Positions 1 to 9,375 of a stretch of 64,000 nt of DNA are shown one piece after another. The notes beneath the pieces are model-generated. The model worked only from the letters and a program-made list of their open reading frames with translations. It was not told where the DNA came from and searched no databases. The position numbers and the translations under genes are program-made. Every line of letters starts with the position of its first letter. Within the stretch, counting starts at the first letter, position 1. The DNA is from Corbicula japonica (lineage: Eukaryota; Mollusca; Bivalvia; Venerida; Cyrenidae): assembly GCA_038501625.1 (NCBI GenBank), contig JAZAYU010000008.1:6200938-6264937 (forward strand). The letters are read 5' to 3'.

Positions 1-121
1 ATGACACCTCATCAGATCCTGATAGCTTCAGGAGATGATTTTGCTAAGATTGCTTATAAAACATAAATTAGTTGACCCAGATGAAAAAATATGGCAAATC
101 ACCACTGTCTTTTGTTTTCAG

Positions 122-277
122 AGAAGTATCAAGCGAAATCCCCATTAACTAAACATACAATACATACACAGAAGCCATATGAACCAGTGTCCAGTGCCAG
201 CTGGAAACAGAACAGAACAACACAACTGCTAGACTCGCAGCAAGCTAGACATCTGTATACATCTACACATCGCAACA
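122..277 (+). CDS. RNASEH1: RNASEH1, internal exon (linker before RNase H domain)
   Basis: This is the leftmost visible coding exon of ribonuclease H1, which cuts the RNA strand of RNA:DNA hybrids in nucleus and mitochondria. A polypyrimidine tract and AG end at 121, and the donor GTAAGT begins at 278. The exon enters and leaves in phase 1. It encodes a polar stretch of about 52 residues (starting KYQAKSPLTK) with many Ser, Thr, Gln and Lys. In the family, such a segment joins the N-terminal hybrid-binding domain to the catalytic domain. The last base joins the next exon to give a Thr codon followed by [16 protein letters not shown], so the reading frame is continuous. The start codon, any mitochondrial targeting peptide and the hybrid-binding domain must lie left of the window. 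Gene assignment rests on the downstream exons; this linker alone is not diagnostic. Confidence 0.75.
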
Positions 278-437
278 GTAAGTAAAGATCATCTTAATCT
301 GTTTTTGGTAGATTTCATTTTGTAACCTTTAGTACCTAGGAACACTTAGAAACCGTAAACCTCAAAATAAGTTAGTATCAGATCTCATCAAGTACACCAG
401 TTAACTTGTGCTGAATGTTTACATACAACACTGAACT

Positions 438-672
438 ATTTACTCCATATGATATATAAACAGGTTTTAACGAGTGTGCGATCAGTGTAGATCCATATCA
501 GCCGAGACAATTGTGTTGTATGATATTGTCACTTCTTGCACAGCAATTACCAAATGCACCTAAAATAAAACAGTATAGATCTTGATCAAAATGTGCAGAT
601 GTGTGCAGTTTGATCTGAATCTACACTATTCACACTTGAGAAATCAGATATATCCTATACAGTAAAGGCTTT
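438..672. repeat. double-hairpin TTAA-type miniature element, degenerate copy
   Basis: It carries the ends 'tactccatat' and 'agtaaagg' and two GATC-centred hairpins, 'agtgtagatcc' near 484 and 'gatcttgatc...gatctgaatctacact' at about 577-628. It sits in an RNASEH1 intron. See the intact copy at 1229-1445 for the consensus layout. Confidence 0.6.
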
Positions 673-790
673 ACCTTTTCCTCCATACACTTATATGAGG
701 TGGGCAAACAGTGTTGACAGTACTATTATTGCATGAATGTAATCCCAGTGGTTTCAGTACATGTTTATGTTCACAGTGTTTGTATTCCAG

Positions 791-908
791 CAGATTCAGG
801 TTCCAGTGGAACATCCGCTGTGGTATATACAGATGGTGCTTGCACTAACAATGGTCAGGGTGGAGCCCAGGCTGGTATTGGTGTCTACTGGGGACCAGAT
901 CACCCCCT
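791..908 (+). CDS. RNASEH1: RNASEH1 exon: start of RNase H domain with first catalytic Asp
   Basis: The exon follows TTCCAG at 785-790 and ends before GTGAGT at 909. It encodes [20 protein letters not shown], then [24 protein letters not shown] is the first beta strand of the RNase H fold and carries the first metal-binding Asp of the DEDD active site. [12 protein letters not shown] closely matches animal RNASEH1 ([13 protein letters not shown] in vertebrates, from family knowledge). It enters in phase 1 and exits in phase 2, compatible with both neighbours. An ORF in another frame across this exon is a shadow. Confidence 0.95.
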
Positions 909-1228
909 GTGAGTACCTGATATACAGTATACCTACTCAAAAGAAGAGATTGCATTTCAAACTGATGGGTTACTAGTTCATTACTCAGCCTTAGATTCTG
1001 AACTGGAAATTGAAGACCAGTCTCCAATCTCATCTTTTATTAATTCTACCATCAACCCATTTTCTTTATGTAAATTGCAGATTGACCCGTATATGTTACC
1101 TTAGGTTTATTAGTCTTATGGTGTGAAAAAATATAACTTGCAGTTTCAGGCTGACCACTTCAAGCAAACCAGTCAGTTTCTATAATGAATTTGCTGATTC
1201 TATCTTGTGTTATTATAACATTATTCTT

Positions 1229-1445
1229 TAACCCTTTACTCAACAGATACGCCTTTTTCACAATTGTGAACATTGTATGCCATCTGATGAGGATCTTCAC
1301 TGTTCTCTTTTTGATTTATTAGGTTATTTCTGACCAAAAAATCAAAGAGTGTAGATCCTGATCAGACGGCATAGATGAGCTGGCTGATCTAAATCTACAC
1401 TGGTGGCACATGCGATAAAATGTGTATATATAGAGTAAGGGTTAA
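1229..1445. repeat. double-hairpin TTAA-type miniature element, near-complete copy
   Basis: This copy in an RNASEH1 intron shows the full layout: TTAACCCTTTACTC at the left end, a first hairpin (degenerate here), a spacer containing 'aggttatttctgacc', a second hairpin from 'agtgtagatcctgatcag' to 'gatctaaatctacact', and the right end 'agagtaagggttaa'. Ends of type TTAA-CCC...GGG-TTAA are what piggyBac-class transposons produce (TTAA target site, termini starting CCC). It has no coding capacity. Confidence 0.75.
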
Positions 1446-1686
1446 AATGAAATTTAACACCATTTAAGCCCTTTTATATTCAGATGAAATCCAAATGTTG
1501 TTACAGGATGTATCATTAAAATCCAGCATATAACAATATAAATGTCATGGAGCATATAACAATTTTATTGTCATGGATTATAAAACAATATTATTGTCAT
1601 GGAGCATATAAAAATTTTATTGTCATGGGGGCAGTTAATTTTACAGATATGTATGTCATATTAATTTTATGTGAAACTATTTTCAG

Positions 1687-1741
1687 AAATGTTAGTGAAA
1701 GATTGAAGGGGAGACAAACCAATAATAGAGCAGAAATACAG
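1687..1741 (+). CDS. RNASEH1: RNASEH1 exon: second catalytic residue (Glu)
   Basis: A short exon of 55 bases between TTTTCAG (ending 1686) and GTAAAA (from 1742). With the split Leu codon it encodes LNVSERLKGRQTNNRAEIQ. RQTNNRAEI is the conserved helix A motif of RNase H, and its Glu is the second catalytic residue. It enters in phase 2 and exits in phase 0. The preceding intron contains a double-hairpin repeat at 1229-1445 and AT-rich 'tgtcatgg' direct repeats near 1540-1630. Confidence 0.95.
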
Positions 1742-1785
1742 GTAAAACTAGGAGACTAGTGCAGTTTCACACATTATCCTATTTC

Positions 1786-1928
1786 ACACATTATCCTATA
1801 TATATATATATATATATGCATTTGAAAGCCCGTGCAACCAGTGTAGATTCTGATCCAATGTGCCAGCTGAACTGGATCTATACTGCTTGCCCATGAAATA
1901 AAGATAAATATATGGAGTAAACATTTAA
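1786..1928. repeat. double-hairpin element, one-hairpin partial copy
   Basis: An (AT)n tract is followed by a single hairpin, 'agtgtagattctgatcc' to 'tggatctatactg', and the right end 'atatatggagtaaac'. It lies in an RNASEH1 intron. Confidence 0.6.
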
Positions 1929-2261
1929 TTCTTAAAATGAATTAAACATACATAACATACGAAACAAACATGTATTAGAATATGAACGGCAAACAGTTCT
2001 TATTTTATGGTTTTACAGTGGAAAATAGGGAAAAGCGACAGCAATTCAGAAAACTGACACACAAAATTAATGTTGGTTTTAATGGTGAAGCATGGAACAT
2101 GAATTTTTGAGTGTAGTATAGTAGTTTTTGTTTTGCTATTTTAAACAAAAAATTGAATTGTGTTGGAAATATACCCAAAATACTTAAGAATTTGTTAATA
2201 ATTACAGTCTGATCCACAATTACCATATTATGGGTATAGAACTTAGAATTTAACATTCCAG

Positions 2262-2346
2262 GCTGTGGTCAAAGCAGTGAATCAGGCAAAAATCTGCGGC
2301 TTTAAAGATCTCACAGTGAAAACTGACAGTATGTTCCTTATCAATT
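2262..2346 (+). CDS. RNASEH1: RNASEH1 exon: third catalytic residue (TDSMF)
   Basis: The exon starts after ATTCCAG (ending 2261) and stops before GTAAGT at 2347. It encodes AVVKAVNQAKICGFKDLTVK, then TDSMFLIN and the first base of a Ser codon. TDSMF carries the third catalytic Asp, and the surrounding strand matches the family (LVLYTDSMFTIN in vertebrates). Entry is phase 0 and exit phase 1. A minus-strand ORF across this stretch is a shadow. Confidence 0.95.
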
Positions 2347-2451
2347 GTAAGTACATTGTATTTCAATTACTTTCAAATATGGTTTACAGTAACATATATT
2401 TTTCTCCTTGCCATGTTGTCTGAAAGCAATAATGAATTCATACCACATTTA

Positions 2452-2640
2452 ACCCTTCACTACATATATATGCATTTTTAGGCTTGGGCGACCAGTGTAG
2501 CTCCAGACCAGCCAGCACATCCTTGCAGTCTGATCTGGATATGCACTGGTCGCATGTAAGTCAGAAATAACCTAATAAATCAAAAAGTTAACAGTGCAGA
2601 TCTCAATCAGATGGCACATATGTGCCATTTTAAATGGTTA
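2452..2640. repeat. double-hairpin TTAA-type miniature element
   Basis: It starts 'ttaacccttcactacatata' and contains the first hairpin ('agtgtagctccagaccag' to 'tgatctggatatgcact'), the spacer in the form 'cagaaataacctaat' and the left part of a second hairpin; the right end is degenerate. It lies in an RNASEH1 intron. Confidence 0.7.
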
Positions 2641-3118
2641 AAATGTAAATACATGTATGTGGTTTACATGAACACAAACTTCACAATTGTTATCAGTGAA
2701 AGAGAAATGAAAAATCATAAAAGTTCTGAAGTCTTTTGAAAAGATATTCTTACTAATTGGTATTAAATCAAAAAAAGTTACATTGTGCTTTAAAAAAAAT
2801 TGTTTCTGATTTTAAAGTTCTGGCAAAGACAAAACATCCACATGCCTTATTGTCAGTGTTAGTCAACTATTTTTACAAAGCACCATCAAATTAAGTTTTG
2901 GAGAAAACATCGACTTTTCAGCAGGCACGGTATTAGTCAGTTTGGAGTCTGGACTTACTTTTAACCAGTCATTTATCATTACATTAATTAAAGGCTGACC
3001 CACATTCCATTATACCTCTAAATCACAGATGGAAAGCTGGCATAATAAGTAAAGGAACCCTTGTAGACTGAGAGTTTTGCATATGTTATTTACATTGTTA
3101 ATCTTTTTAATGTTCTAG

Positions 3119-3243
3119 CTATGACCAAGTGGTTACCTGGCTGGAAGGCGAAAGGCTGGAAGCTGGCCTCAGGTGGGCCTGTAAAGAACAAAGAGGATTT
3201 TGAAGATCTCATTGAAGCTATGGTTGGGATAAAAGTAAACTGG
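3119..3243 (+). CDS. RNASEH1: RNASEH1 exon: basic protrusion and core helices
   Basis: The exon begins after TTCTAG (ending 3118) and ends at the Trp codon before GTAGGT (3244). It encodes SMTKWLPGWKAKGWKLASGG, then PVKNKEDFEDLIEAMVGIKVNW. The Trp/Lys-rich stretch W-LPGWKAKGWK is the basic protrusion that grips the hybrid in eukaryotic RNase H1, and NKEDFEDL begins the next conserved helix. Entry is phase 1 and exit phase 0. Confidence 0.95.
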
Positions 3244-3639
3244 GTAGGTGAACTTCTTTGTCCGTGTCTCTTACGCTCAAAGCAGCCATCTGCTAAAATG
3301 AAATGGTCTGTATTTAACACTATTTATTATTTCATTCAAATCACCTTTTAAACAGTTAAGTTGAGCCCAATGAAACGGGAGACTTATGAGAAATAGTCTC
3401 TCAAATATCCCAACTTTCTCCCTTCTTATAGCCAAAAGAGACATTTTCACAACATTTTTCACATAGAATGTTTAAAACTTGTGTTACTTCTGACTTGCAG
3501 TAAAACTTCTCCCATTTCTGATAACCTTGGTCAATCCCTGTTGGCGTCTTTCAAAATAAAATAAACAGAAAAGAACTTTTATTATGAATAAATTTGACTT
3601 AACCAAACTGTAACTAAAATAACAATAAAAAAATTTCAT

Positions 3640-3730
3640 CTTTAACTCCTAAGGTGATAAGCATTTATCACATTTGCAGTCAGTGTAGACCCAGATCAGT
3701 CTTCAAGTCTGCACAGTCCAGGCAGGGTCT
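3640..3730. repeat. double-hairpin element fragment
   Basis: Only one arm, 'cagtgtagacccagatcag', and part of the second are recognisable, after a modified left end 'taactcctaaggtgataa'. Confidence 0.4.
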
Positions 3731-4024
3731 TCAGTATTAACTTTTTAAGAAGAATATTAATTTTTCATGACTGTAAAATGACCCAGGTAATCAGGAAAGG
3801 ACTGGGTCATACTAAAGTGAGTTAATCATATCACTTTAGCCAGTTAAAGGTTGAAACATACCCAACTGGTAAGATGAAATGCCATCTGAAAAATAATTTA
3901 CTATGACATTTCATGTAACCACCAAAATGAGTCAAGCAGTTACAATAATTATGTAGAAGCTTAATGTAATAACATTTTTACAAACCCATCAGCTGAAATC
4001 AACCAATTTTATTTTTTATTGCAG

Positions 4025-4111
4025 GTACACGTTGCTGGGCATCAAGGCATTGATGGAAATGAGCAGGCAGATCGTCTAGCTGTACAGGGGGCCAACAAAC
4101 CTACTTCCTAA
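4025..4111 (+). CDS. RNASEH1: RNASEH1 last coding exon, HxG loop and final Asp
   Basis: The exon follows TTGCAG (ending 4024). It encodes VHVAGHQGIDGNEQADRLAV, then QGANKPTS and the stop TAA at 4109-4111. VAGHQGxxGNEQADRLA is the C-terminal RNase H signature: the catalytic His loop and the fourth metal-binding Asp (in NEQAD). The four carboxylates Asp-Glu-Asp-Asp and the His are therefore all intact, so a functional enzyme is expected. The 3' UTR cannot be delimited; an AATAAA at 4428-4433 lies inside an inserted repeat. Confidence 0.95.
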   Translation, partial: VHVAGHQGIDGNEQADRLAVQGANKPTS

Positions 4112-4169
4112 TCAATTGTCTTTGATAACACTAACAAATCTAGTCATGCGTAGATCGTTCAGTTACTGC

Positions 4170-4248
4170 ATAGTTATGATTGATTTAGTACATACATACA
4201 GTTGATATAATGCATACAATAATACATATGATTTAATTACTGCATACA
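4170..4248. repeat. minisatellite, 22-23-bp units (left part)
   Basis: Imperfect copies of 'tactgcatacatatgattga' interrupted at 4249 by an inserted element; the array resumes at 4591 and again at 5440. See 5438-5672 for the main block. Confidence 0.6.
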
Positions 4249-4590
4249 CAGGGCTTTTCATCCTTATATAACAGAGGCCTATAAAAGGCCTCTTCCCAAT
4301 CCAAAAATATAGTATTTTTTCCCAATTGTGGCAGAAACTCTTCCCAAAATGCTAGTAAGATGTCCAAAAATGGTTAAAACTCCTGGGAGGAGTGTTTGAA
4401 AATTGAAGTCAGGAAAATAGAGTGCATAATAAATTAGATTTAAGTTAAAAATACCTATTACTATTCAATTTCATAAAGTAGAACCCATCTTTCAATTAAT
4501 TTTGTTTTCCCAAATTAAACAATTGGTGCGCATAAATTTCCCAATTCGAAAGGCCAGGGCCTCTTCCCAATTTTCTGATGAAAAGCCCTG
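4249..4590. mobile_element. 342-bp miniature inverted-repeat element
   Basis: Terminal inverted repeats CAGGGCTTTTCATC / GATGAAAAGCCCTG bound 342 bases without coding capacity. The flanks repeat ATACA (4244-4248 and 4591-4595), consistent with a short target-site duplication. It lies within the minisatellite, which continues on both sides. 'CAGGG' ends are common in hAT elements, which make 8-bp duplications; only 5 bp match here, so the class is uncertain. Internal copies of 'ggcctcttcccaat' lie near each end. Confidence 0.7.
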
Positions 4591-5437
4591 ATACATATGG
4601 TTGATAAACTGCATACATGTGATTGATTTACTGCATACATACAGCTGAGTAGCTCTGTACATATTAAGGTTTCAATGTTAACATGTGTAAACAGCAACAT
4701 TTCGATTCCGGAATCTTGGACCTTTAAAACTAAGGTCACATGATTAAAAAGACGGAAATATATTTACTTAAAATCAGCAACATAATAACAAGTGTGCAAA
4801 TTATTTCCATGCTGTGGTCATTAAATTTCTTTTGGTATTGCATGCATTTTGTCTGAACTTCTTAATCATAATTCAGAATAGTTTAACACCATTCATCAAC
4901 CAGTAAAGGCAAGTCGATCTCATGTAAATATTTATAATATTTTTACTTTCTATCAACTGCTGTAAAAAAAACACTGTTCAAACAAAACACTTATAAAAAA
5001 TAATTATTGTTACACAAGTACAATGTAAGTCTACAATTGTCGCACTTCAATGTAGATGTACTCCACCTTGATACTGTTATTTCAACTTTGCATGGTCAAG
5101 GTATATAAAAGCTCTCTTTGATATGTTTTCCGCGATGTTGAAAGCATGTCGAAAGCATGTCGGGTGAATCTGGGTCTTATTATTTGAGTAATACTAAATC
5201 CCAGGGTGAAGGTAGCAAATTGACAGATTTTGAATTTCACAGGTTGTCTGTGGAAGTTCAGTAATCCTATAAGCTATCTGTGTATATGGACCCCTAACAT
5301 CACGTTATAATGAAGTTGCAATGCTATGTACAACTTACAGGTCTGAATGATATAAACAAGGTTTAAACTGGATCATTTCGTTTTTCATGGTCCGTGTAAA
5401 TGTTTATATAAAATTGTAAATGTTTGGGCCTTAGTAC

Positions 5438-5672
5438 ATATGATTAATTTACTGCATACATATGGTTGTTTTACTGCATACATATGGTTGAGTTACTGCA
5501 TACATATCATTTAATTACTGCATACATGGTTGAGTAACTGCATACATATGATTGATTTACTGCATACATACAGTTGAGTTACTGCATACATACAGTTGAG
5601 TAACTGCATACATATGATGATTTACTGCATACATACAGTTGAGTTACTGCATACATATGGTTAAGTAAATGG
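5438..5672. repeat. minisatellite of 22-23-bp units, main block
   Basis: About ten head-to-tail units of 'actgcatacatatggttgag' with two alternating forms ('atatggttga' and 'atacagttga'). The same unit occurs at 4170-4248 and 4591-4650, so this array was once larger or has spread locally. No coding role. Confidence 0.85.
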
Positions 5673-6023
5673 GTACATGTTTGCTGGAAAACAACATTAA
5701 TAACTCTTTGTTGACTAAAAGTAGTTGTACTTGTGGCCTTTGAATTTTTTGCCAGATTAAAAGAATCTGAAGCTCTGTCAGAGGAGATGTGATTGTTGGA
5801 GACTTATTGTACATCTGACTTTTGAAAAAATGCAAATATATTTATTCACGTTAAAATTGTTCTACATGGTCTTTCTAATAATTATGTTTCTCAAATAAAA
5901 ATTATGATGATTTGACGATTTTGCTTTTAATATTCATTTTAATATTCTTTATCTAGATAAAAAAAATAAGTCTGCAGCTGAAAGGCCAGTTGAAGGAATT
6001 CTTACGCTATTTTTGTCGCTATG

Positions 6024-6343
6024 CACTGGCGCTTGACCAGCCGCCCCACCCCCTGCCAACCCTTACTAATACGCCCTTTTGTGTAAAAATGGTGTCAAGT
6101 CACTAATATTATTCCATTCTATCAAAATATGCGAAAATACACCGTCAAAATCGTATTCTAAAAAATATGTATATTTTCAATTATATACTTAGAAATAATT
6201 TTGTTTTTAGAATACGATTTTGACGGTGTATTTTCGCATATTTTGATAGAATGGAATAATATTAGTGTCTTGACACCATTTTATAAAAAAGGGCGTATTA
6301 GTAAGGGTTGGCAGGGGGTGGGGCGGCTGGTCAAGCGCCAGTG
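6024..6343. mobile_element. 320-bp hAT-like foldback element with 8-bp target duplication
   Basis: The element is almost entirely an inverted repeat: the left arm from CACTGGCGCTTGACCAGC is mirrored to GCTGGTCAAGCGCCAGTG, with arms of about 140 bases around a short AT-rich centre. Exact 8-bp direct repeats TCGCTATG flank it (6016-6023 and 6344-6351), the length made by hAT transposases. It has no ORF, so it would depend on a transposase from elsewhere. A related longer element is at 40371-41725. Confidence 0.9.
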
Positions 6344-6369
6344 TCGCTATGATAAGTCGGCTCGGTGTC

Positions 6370-6600
6370 TTTAATTAAAATATAGATTGATAGACCCTGG
6401 TCTGCTCAACTTTTTGGGGCAAAAACCAATTTCTAATGCTTCTCTTATGCTTACGAAAACTCCGCAGCTTGTGAACCATTTTAAAAGATACTGCCTCAAC
6501 CTGGGAGCGAACCGCACCGTCACGGCGACAGCGCATAGCCCTGCAATTCTGACGACGTAACCAATTGAGCTAACCGGGACAACCCAACAAAAGGTTGATC
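6370..6600 (-). repeat. tRNA-derived SINE
   Basis: Read on the minus strand, GTCCCGGTTAGCTCAATTGG begins near 6580 and contains a pol III A box (TTAGCTCAATTGG). A B box GGTTCGCTCCC follows at about 6513-6503, at tRNA-like spacing. A tRNA-unrelated 3' body of ~130 bases then ends in AT-rich sequence. The anticodon arm no longer folds like a working tRNA, so this is a SINE, not a tRNA gene. Confidence 0.7.
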
Positions 6601-6837
6601 GGATAGCCCTCATATACGTAATCATCACTGCACGGTATCGGTAACAGGTTATTTTACTGATAACAGTTCTGACCATATGTACGGGGAGTCTTATTATGGC
6701 CGCCACACTGCACAAATAGCGCTAGTGTGAATCTCAAGATTTTGATGTGTTTGTCACATGTTCATTATCAACTCCATTACCAACAAATGTCTACCATTGG
6801 TGTGAATGCTTTACTGTATATAGCTTAAAGACGGTTA

Positions 6838-7140
6838 CAGTATTGCGCGGCTCGATATAGTTTTGCACTTAAAATAAATTAAATGTAAAATTTTATACTT
6901 CGATGAAAATTTTTCAAGCCATCTGGAAAATTCCTTGGACCTCGCACATCTTCGCGAGACATTGACCTTCGAACAACGTTTTGGTCTGGTTTGTGAAATG
7001 TTCGGTGCTTGATCGCCGGAAAACGTCGGTAAAATGCTTTGAATGAGTAGCACTGAAATAAACATACACACACATAACGTAATCAGCTGAACAGCACTCA
7101 GCAAAATGTTAAAACGAGACTTTTCGTTTAGCATATTCAT
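6838..7140 (-). CDS. possible small single-exon membrane or secreted protein
   Basis: An open frame of 101 codons starts at ATG 7140 with MNMLNEKSRFNILLSAVQLI, followed by TLCVCMFISVLLIQSILPTF. The hydrophobic run of about 22 residues near the N terminus would serve as a signal anchor, followed by a Lys/Arg-rich tail. It lies 130 bases beyond the stop of the two-exon gene, on the same strand. Nothing about its composition proves coding, and it could be part of that gene's 3' UTR. I do not recognise it. Confidence 0.25.
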
Positions 7141-7270
7141 GTATTTAAGTACAAATTACATGCAAGCGTCTGTCGTAGCTTAGAGGTCCACCAAAAATGC
7201 TTTAAACAATAAAGTATGATTTCAACGCTGGTTGCGTTGTAAAGAAAACGCCTGAAATGGACTGGCGGGT

Positions 7271-8140
7271 TTAAACATTGCCGGTCGAAGCTCGGCGGCT
7301 ACCTTTAACAAACTCAACAGGATAGTCTGGTAGTGGCCGGGTCGAATACTTATTTCTTGGATTCCACAATCCAACCGAGTGGCTTGGGGATTTAAAACGT
7401 TTGTGTGAAAAGTTTTCAAGATGATATTGAACAGGTTTTTCTGTTGCAATAGAGGTTCGTCGCAGTCGGCCCTGGTGTTGACTCTGCAGATCTATTGTCA
7501 TTTTGGTCATTACATCCGCAGAAGCTGTTAATTCTTGCTTGTCTATTCTGATACCATTAAAATGCATTGCTAGGTTTTTGTGCAAAACTAGCGTAGGGCT
7601 ATATCTCGGATCGGTCGGCGACAAACTGTGGTGTTTGCTGCCATTCGATGATCTTGATTTAGAACTTCCGCTTGAAAAATCACTGCCCTGTACTTGCTGT
7701 GCGCTTTGGGTATTCAAATTATTGTTTAATGTACCGGAAACTAAGTTTCCAGCTGAACAACGCCGAATCGAAATGCGCGGTATTCCAAATAAATAAAAAT
7801 TCTCTTCCATAATCTTTTTTTGTATTTTTGTTTTTGTGTCGTCTGTCTCGACAATAGCTTTGCCGCCATATTCGTCCTTGACACGTTGTCCGTGAATTGA
7901 CATATGGCCGAGAAAGAAATCTGGCGTCTTGCTCTCGGTGGGAGATGTAAGCATTTCCCGCTCCGCCTGGAAATATCCGGAACCTCGCCGTTTTGAAATA
8001 ATATCACTCATGGCATCGTTTATCGTTGTCCGCCATTTCGTCCAGTCCTGCATCATCTCGGCACGTGACGGCGGCAACGTGTAGTACTCGCCTTCATCGT
8101 AATCAGTACGTTGCTCAGGATCCCCGTGACGGCGTAGTAT
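7271..8140 (-). CDS. unrecognised two-exon gene, exon 2 (main coding exon)
   Basis: This exon starts after a strong acceptor (minus-strand T-rich tract and CAG at 8143-8141) and runs 289 codons to TAA at 7273-7271. With exon 1 the protein has 310 residues. The first ~130 residues look like a folded or conserved part: ILRRHGDPEQRTDYDEGEYY, then a Trp-rich stretch (QDWTKWRTTINDAMSD), RRGSGYFQAEREML and DFFLGHMSIHG. The middle is Ser/Asn/Gln-rich (SSGSSKSRSSNGSKHH). The C-terminal third is basic with YHLENFSHKRFKSPSHS and GLWNPRNKYSTRPLPDYPVE, perhaps short linear motifs. I see no membrane segment, zinc finger or enzyme motif and do not recognise the family. An uninterrupted 870-base frame after a good acceptor, in frame with exon 1, argues that it is real. 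Function unknown. Confidence 0.7.
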   Translation of the reverse strand: MLRRHGDPEQRTDYDEGEYYTLPPSRAEMMQDWTKWRTTINDAMSDIISKRRGSGYFQAEREMLTSPTESKTPDFFLGHMSIHGQRVKDEYGGKAIVETDDTKTKIQKKIMEENFYLFGIPRISIRRCSAGNLVSGTLNNNLNTQSAQQVQGSDFSSGSSKSRSSNGSKHHSLSPTDPRYSPTLVLHKNLAMHFNGIRIDKQELTASADVMTKMTIDLQSQHQGRLRRTSIATEKPVQYHLENFSHKRFKSPSHSVGLWNPRNKYSTRPLPDYPVEFVKGSRRASTGNV

Positions 8141-8690
8141 CTGAAAAAAAAGATTTATCACTTGTCAAAAAACACATAACAGTTATTATATCACCCACGA
8201 TCAAATTTCCTGGTTTTGTTCCTTCGGTCGCCATTATCTTTATAGGTCTATTTTCGGTCCAAAAATACCGCCTGATACTTCTTGTAAGAATGACTTACTA
8301 AAAATTAGCATATATCTGAAATGTAACTTAAACCAACGTTTCCGGGTTGTAAGACAAGACTTGTTTAATACCGGAAATGTTTCGAGAAAAAAGACAGTGC
8401 CGCGTTCTATTATTATACGATTTCCTAAATTCCACGCCGTACACACCGTGGAATTTTCGAAGTCAAAAACTTTAACAAATGTTATTAATAATGTCGATCA
8501 TGTTCCTACTCAAAATAGTCTTTAATAATCGAAATACACCATGTGACATTGTTAAAGAAAAACATATTAATAAACTATGCTTCTAATATGCATGAATTTG
8601 TCGCACATGCTCAGAACGGCTCTTAGTACGCCGAAGTAGAATTTTGTGAAGGTTCCACGAGTATATGATTATCAGAAAAGGTAAACGTAC

Positions 8691-8753
8691 CTCTAGTTCG
8701 TGAATTTCTTCGTCGTCTAAAAGTGTATCCTTCTCACTAGACATTTTAGACAT
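8691..8753 (-). CDS. unrecognised two-exon gene, exon 1
   Basis: The exon runs from ATG (8753-8751) to the donor GTACGT (8690 downward). It encodes the 21 residues MSKMSSEKDTLLDDEEIHEL plus Glu, a very acidic start (DDEEIHELE). The intron is about 550 bases and phase 0, and joins directly to the Ile-Leu-Arg-Arg start of exon 2. A second in-frame Met (residue 4) could also serve as start; I chose the outer one. No hydrophobic signal is present, so the product is probably cytoplasmic or nuclear. Confidence 0.7.
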
Positions 8754-9294
8754 AATCGTTTTTATCAAAATAATACAATAATAGTGCAACGTAAAAAGCT
8801 AAATCCCTTGCAAAATATTTAATTTCAGTGCATGCGTCGTCAACTGTGAACATTGAACCTGACAATTTACATCTCTAATATTGACTTCTCTGCCCAAAAT
8901 AATCATGTCACGTTGTGAGTGCGTAATGATGAGATTTGCTTCAGTTGATTTTATTTCATCCTGGATTAAAATTTATTATTATTAAAATGCAGCCAACAGT
9001 TTGCTTCCGTGTTCATGTTAATTATGCGATTTAAGCTTGTTTAGTTCGTGATTTTCGTACGCATACGTCAAATTTAAATTGGGTGTTGTTTTAGCGTGTA
9101 CGCTGAATTAAATCAAATAAAATTGATAATTTATAAGACTTGTAGCCACAGAATAATTACCGGGATCAAATGCTGATAATAGACACGACAACATGGGGCT
9201 TATTGACTGGATACGTGTAGAACCCGATTAAATTTGCAGGGATACACTGTTCTGAAAAGTATCTAGACTGTTTTCTAGATGCATTAAATGTTTT
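8754..9294. other. upstream region of the unrecognised gene
   Basis: About 540 bases of AT-rich sequence 5' of the ATG at 8753. The promoter of the minus-strand gene should lie here, but I see no convincing TATA box or other motif. No ORF or repeat is recognisable. Confidence 0.3.
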
Positions 9295-9375
9295 TTTGGT
9301 GAATGGGAACCAGTGTAGACCCTGGTCAGACTGTGTAGATGTGCTGTCTAACTTGCTGTCTAAGCCATATATATG
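9295..9375. repeat. double-hairpin element fragment
   Basis: One degenerate hairpin, 'cagtgtagaccctggtcaga', followed by 'catatatatga'. Confidence 0.4.

Noticed and set aside
1..66. Open frame from the first base (MTPHQILIAS...)
   Set aside because: It has 21 codons, no donor site and ends in a stop before the RNASEH1 exon acceptor at 121; probably intron sequence.
6500..6590. Candidate tRNA gene on the minus strand
   Set aside because: A and B boxes are present but the acceptor and anticodon arms do not pair as a functional tRNA, and a SINE body follows.
6371..6715. 114-codon minus-strand ORF starting MCSVAAII
   Set aside because: It overlaps a tRNA-derived SINE and follows its sequence; no protein feature supports it.
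7503..8301. Plus-strand ORFs opposite the unrecognised gene
   Set aside because: They are shadows of the long minus-strand exon, which has proper splice sites.
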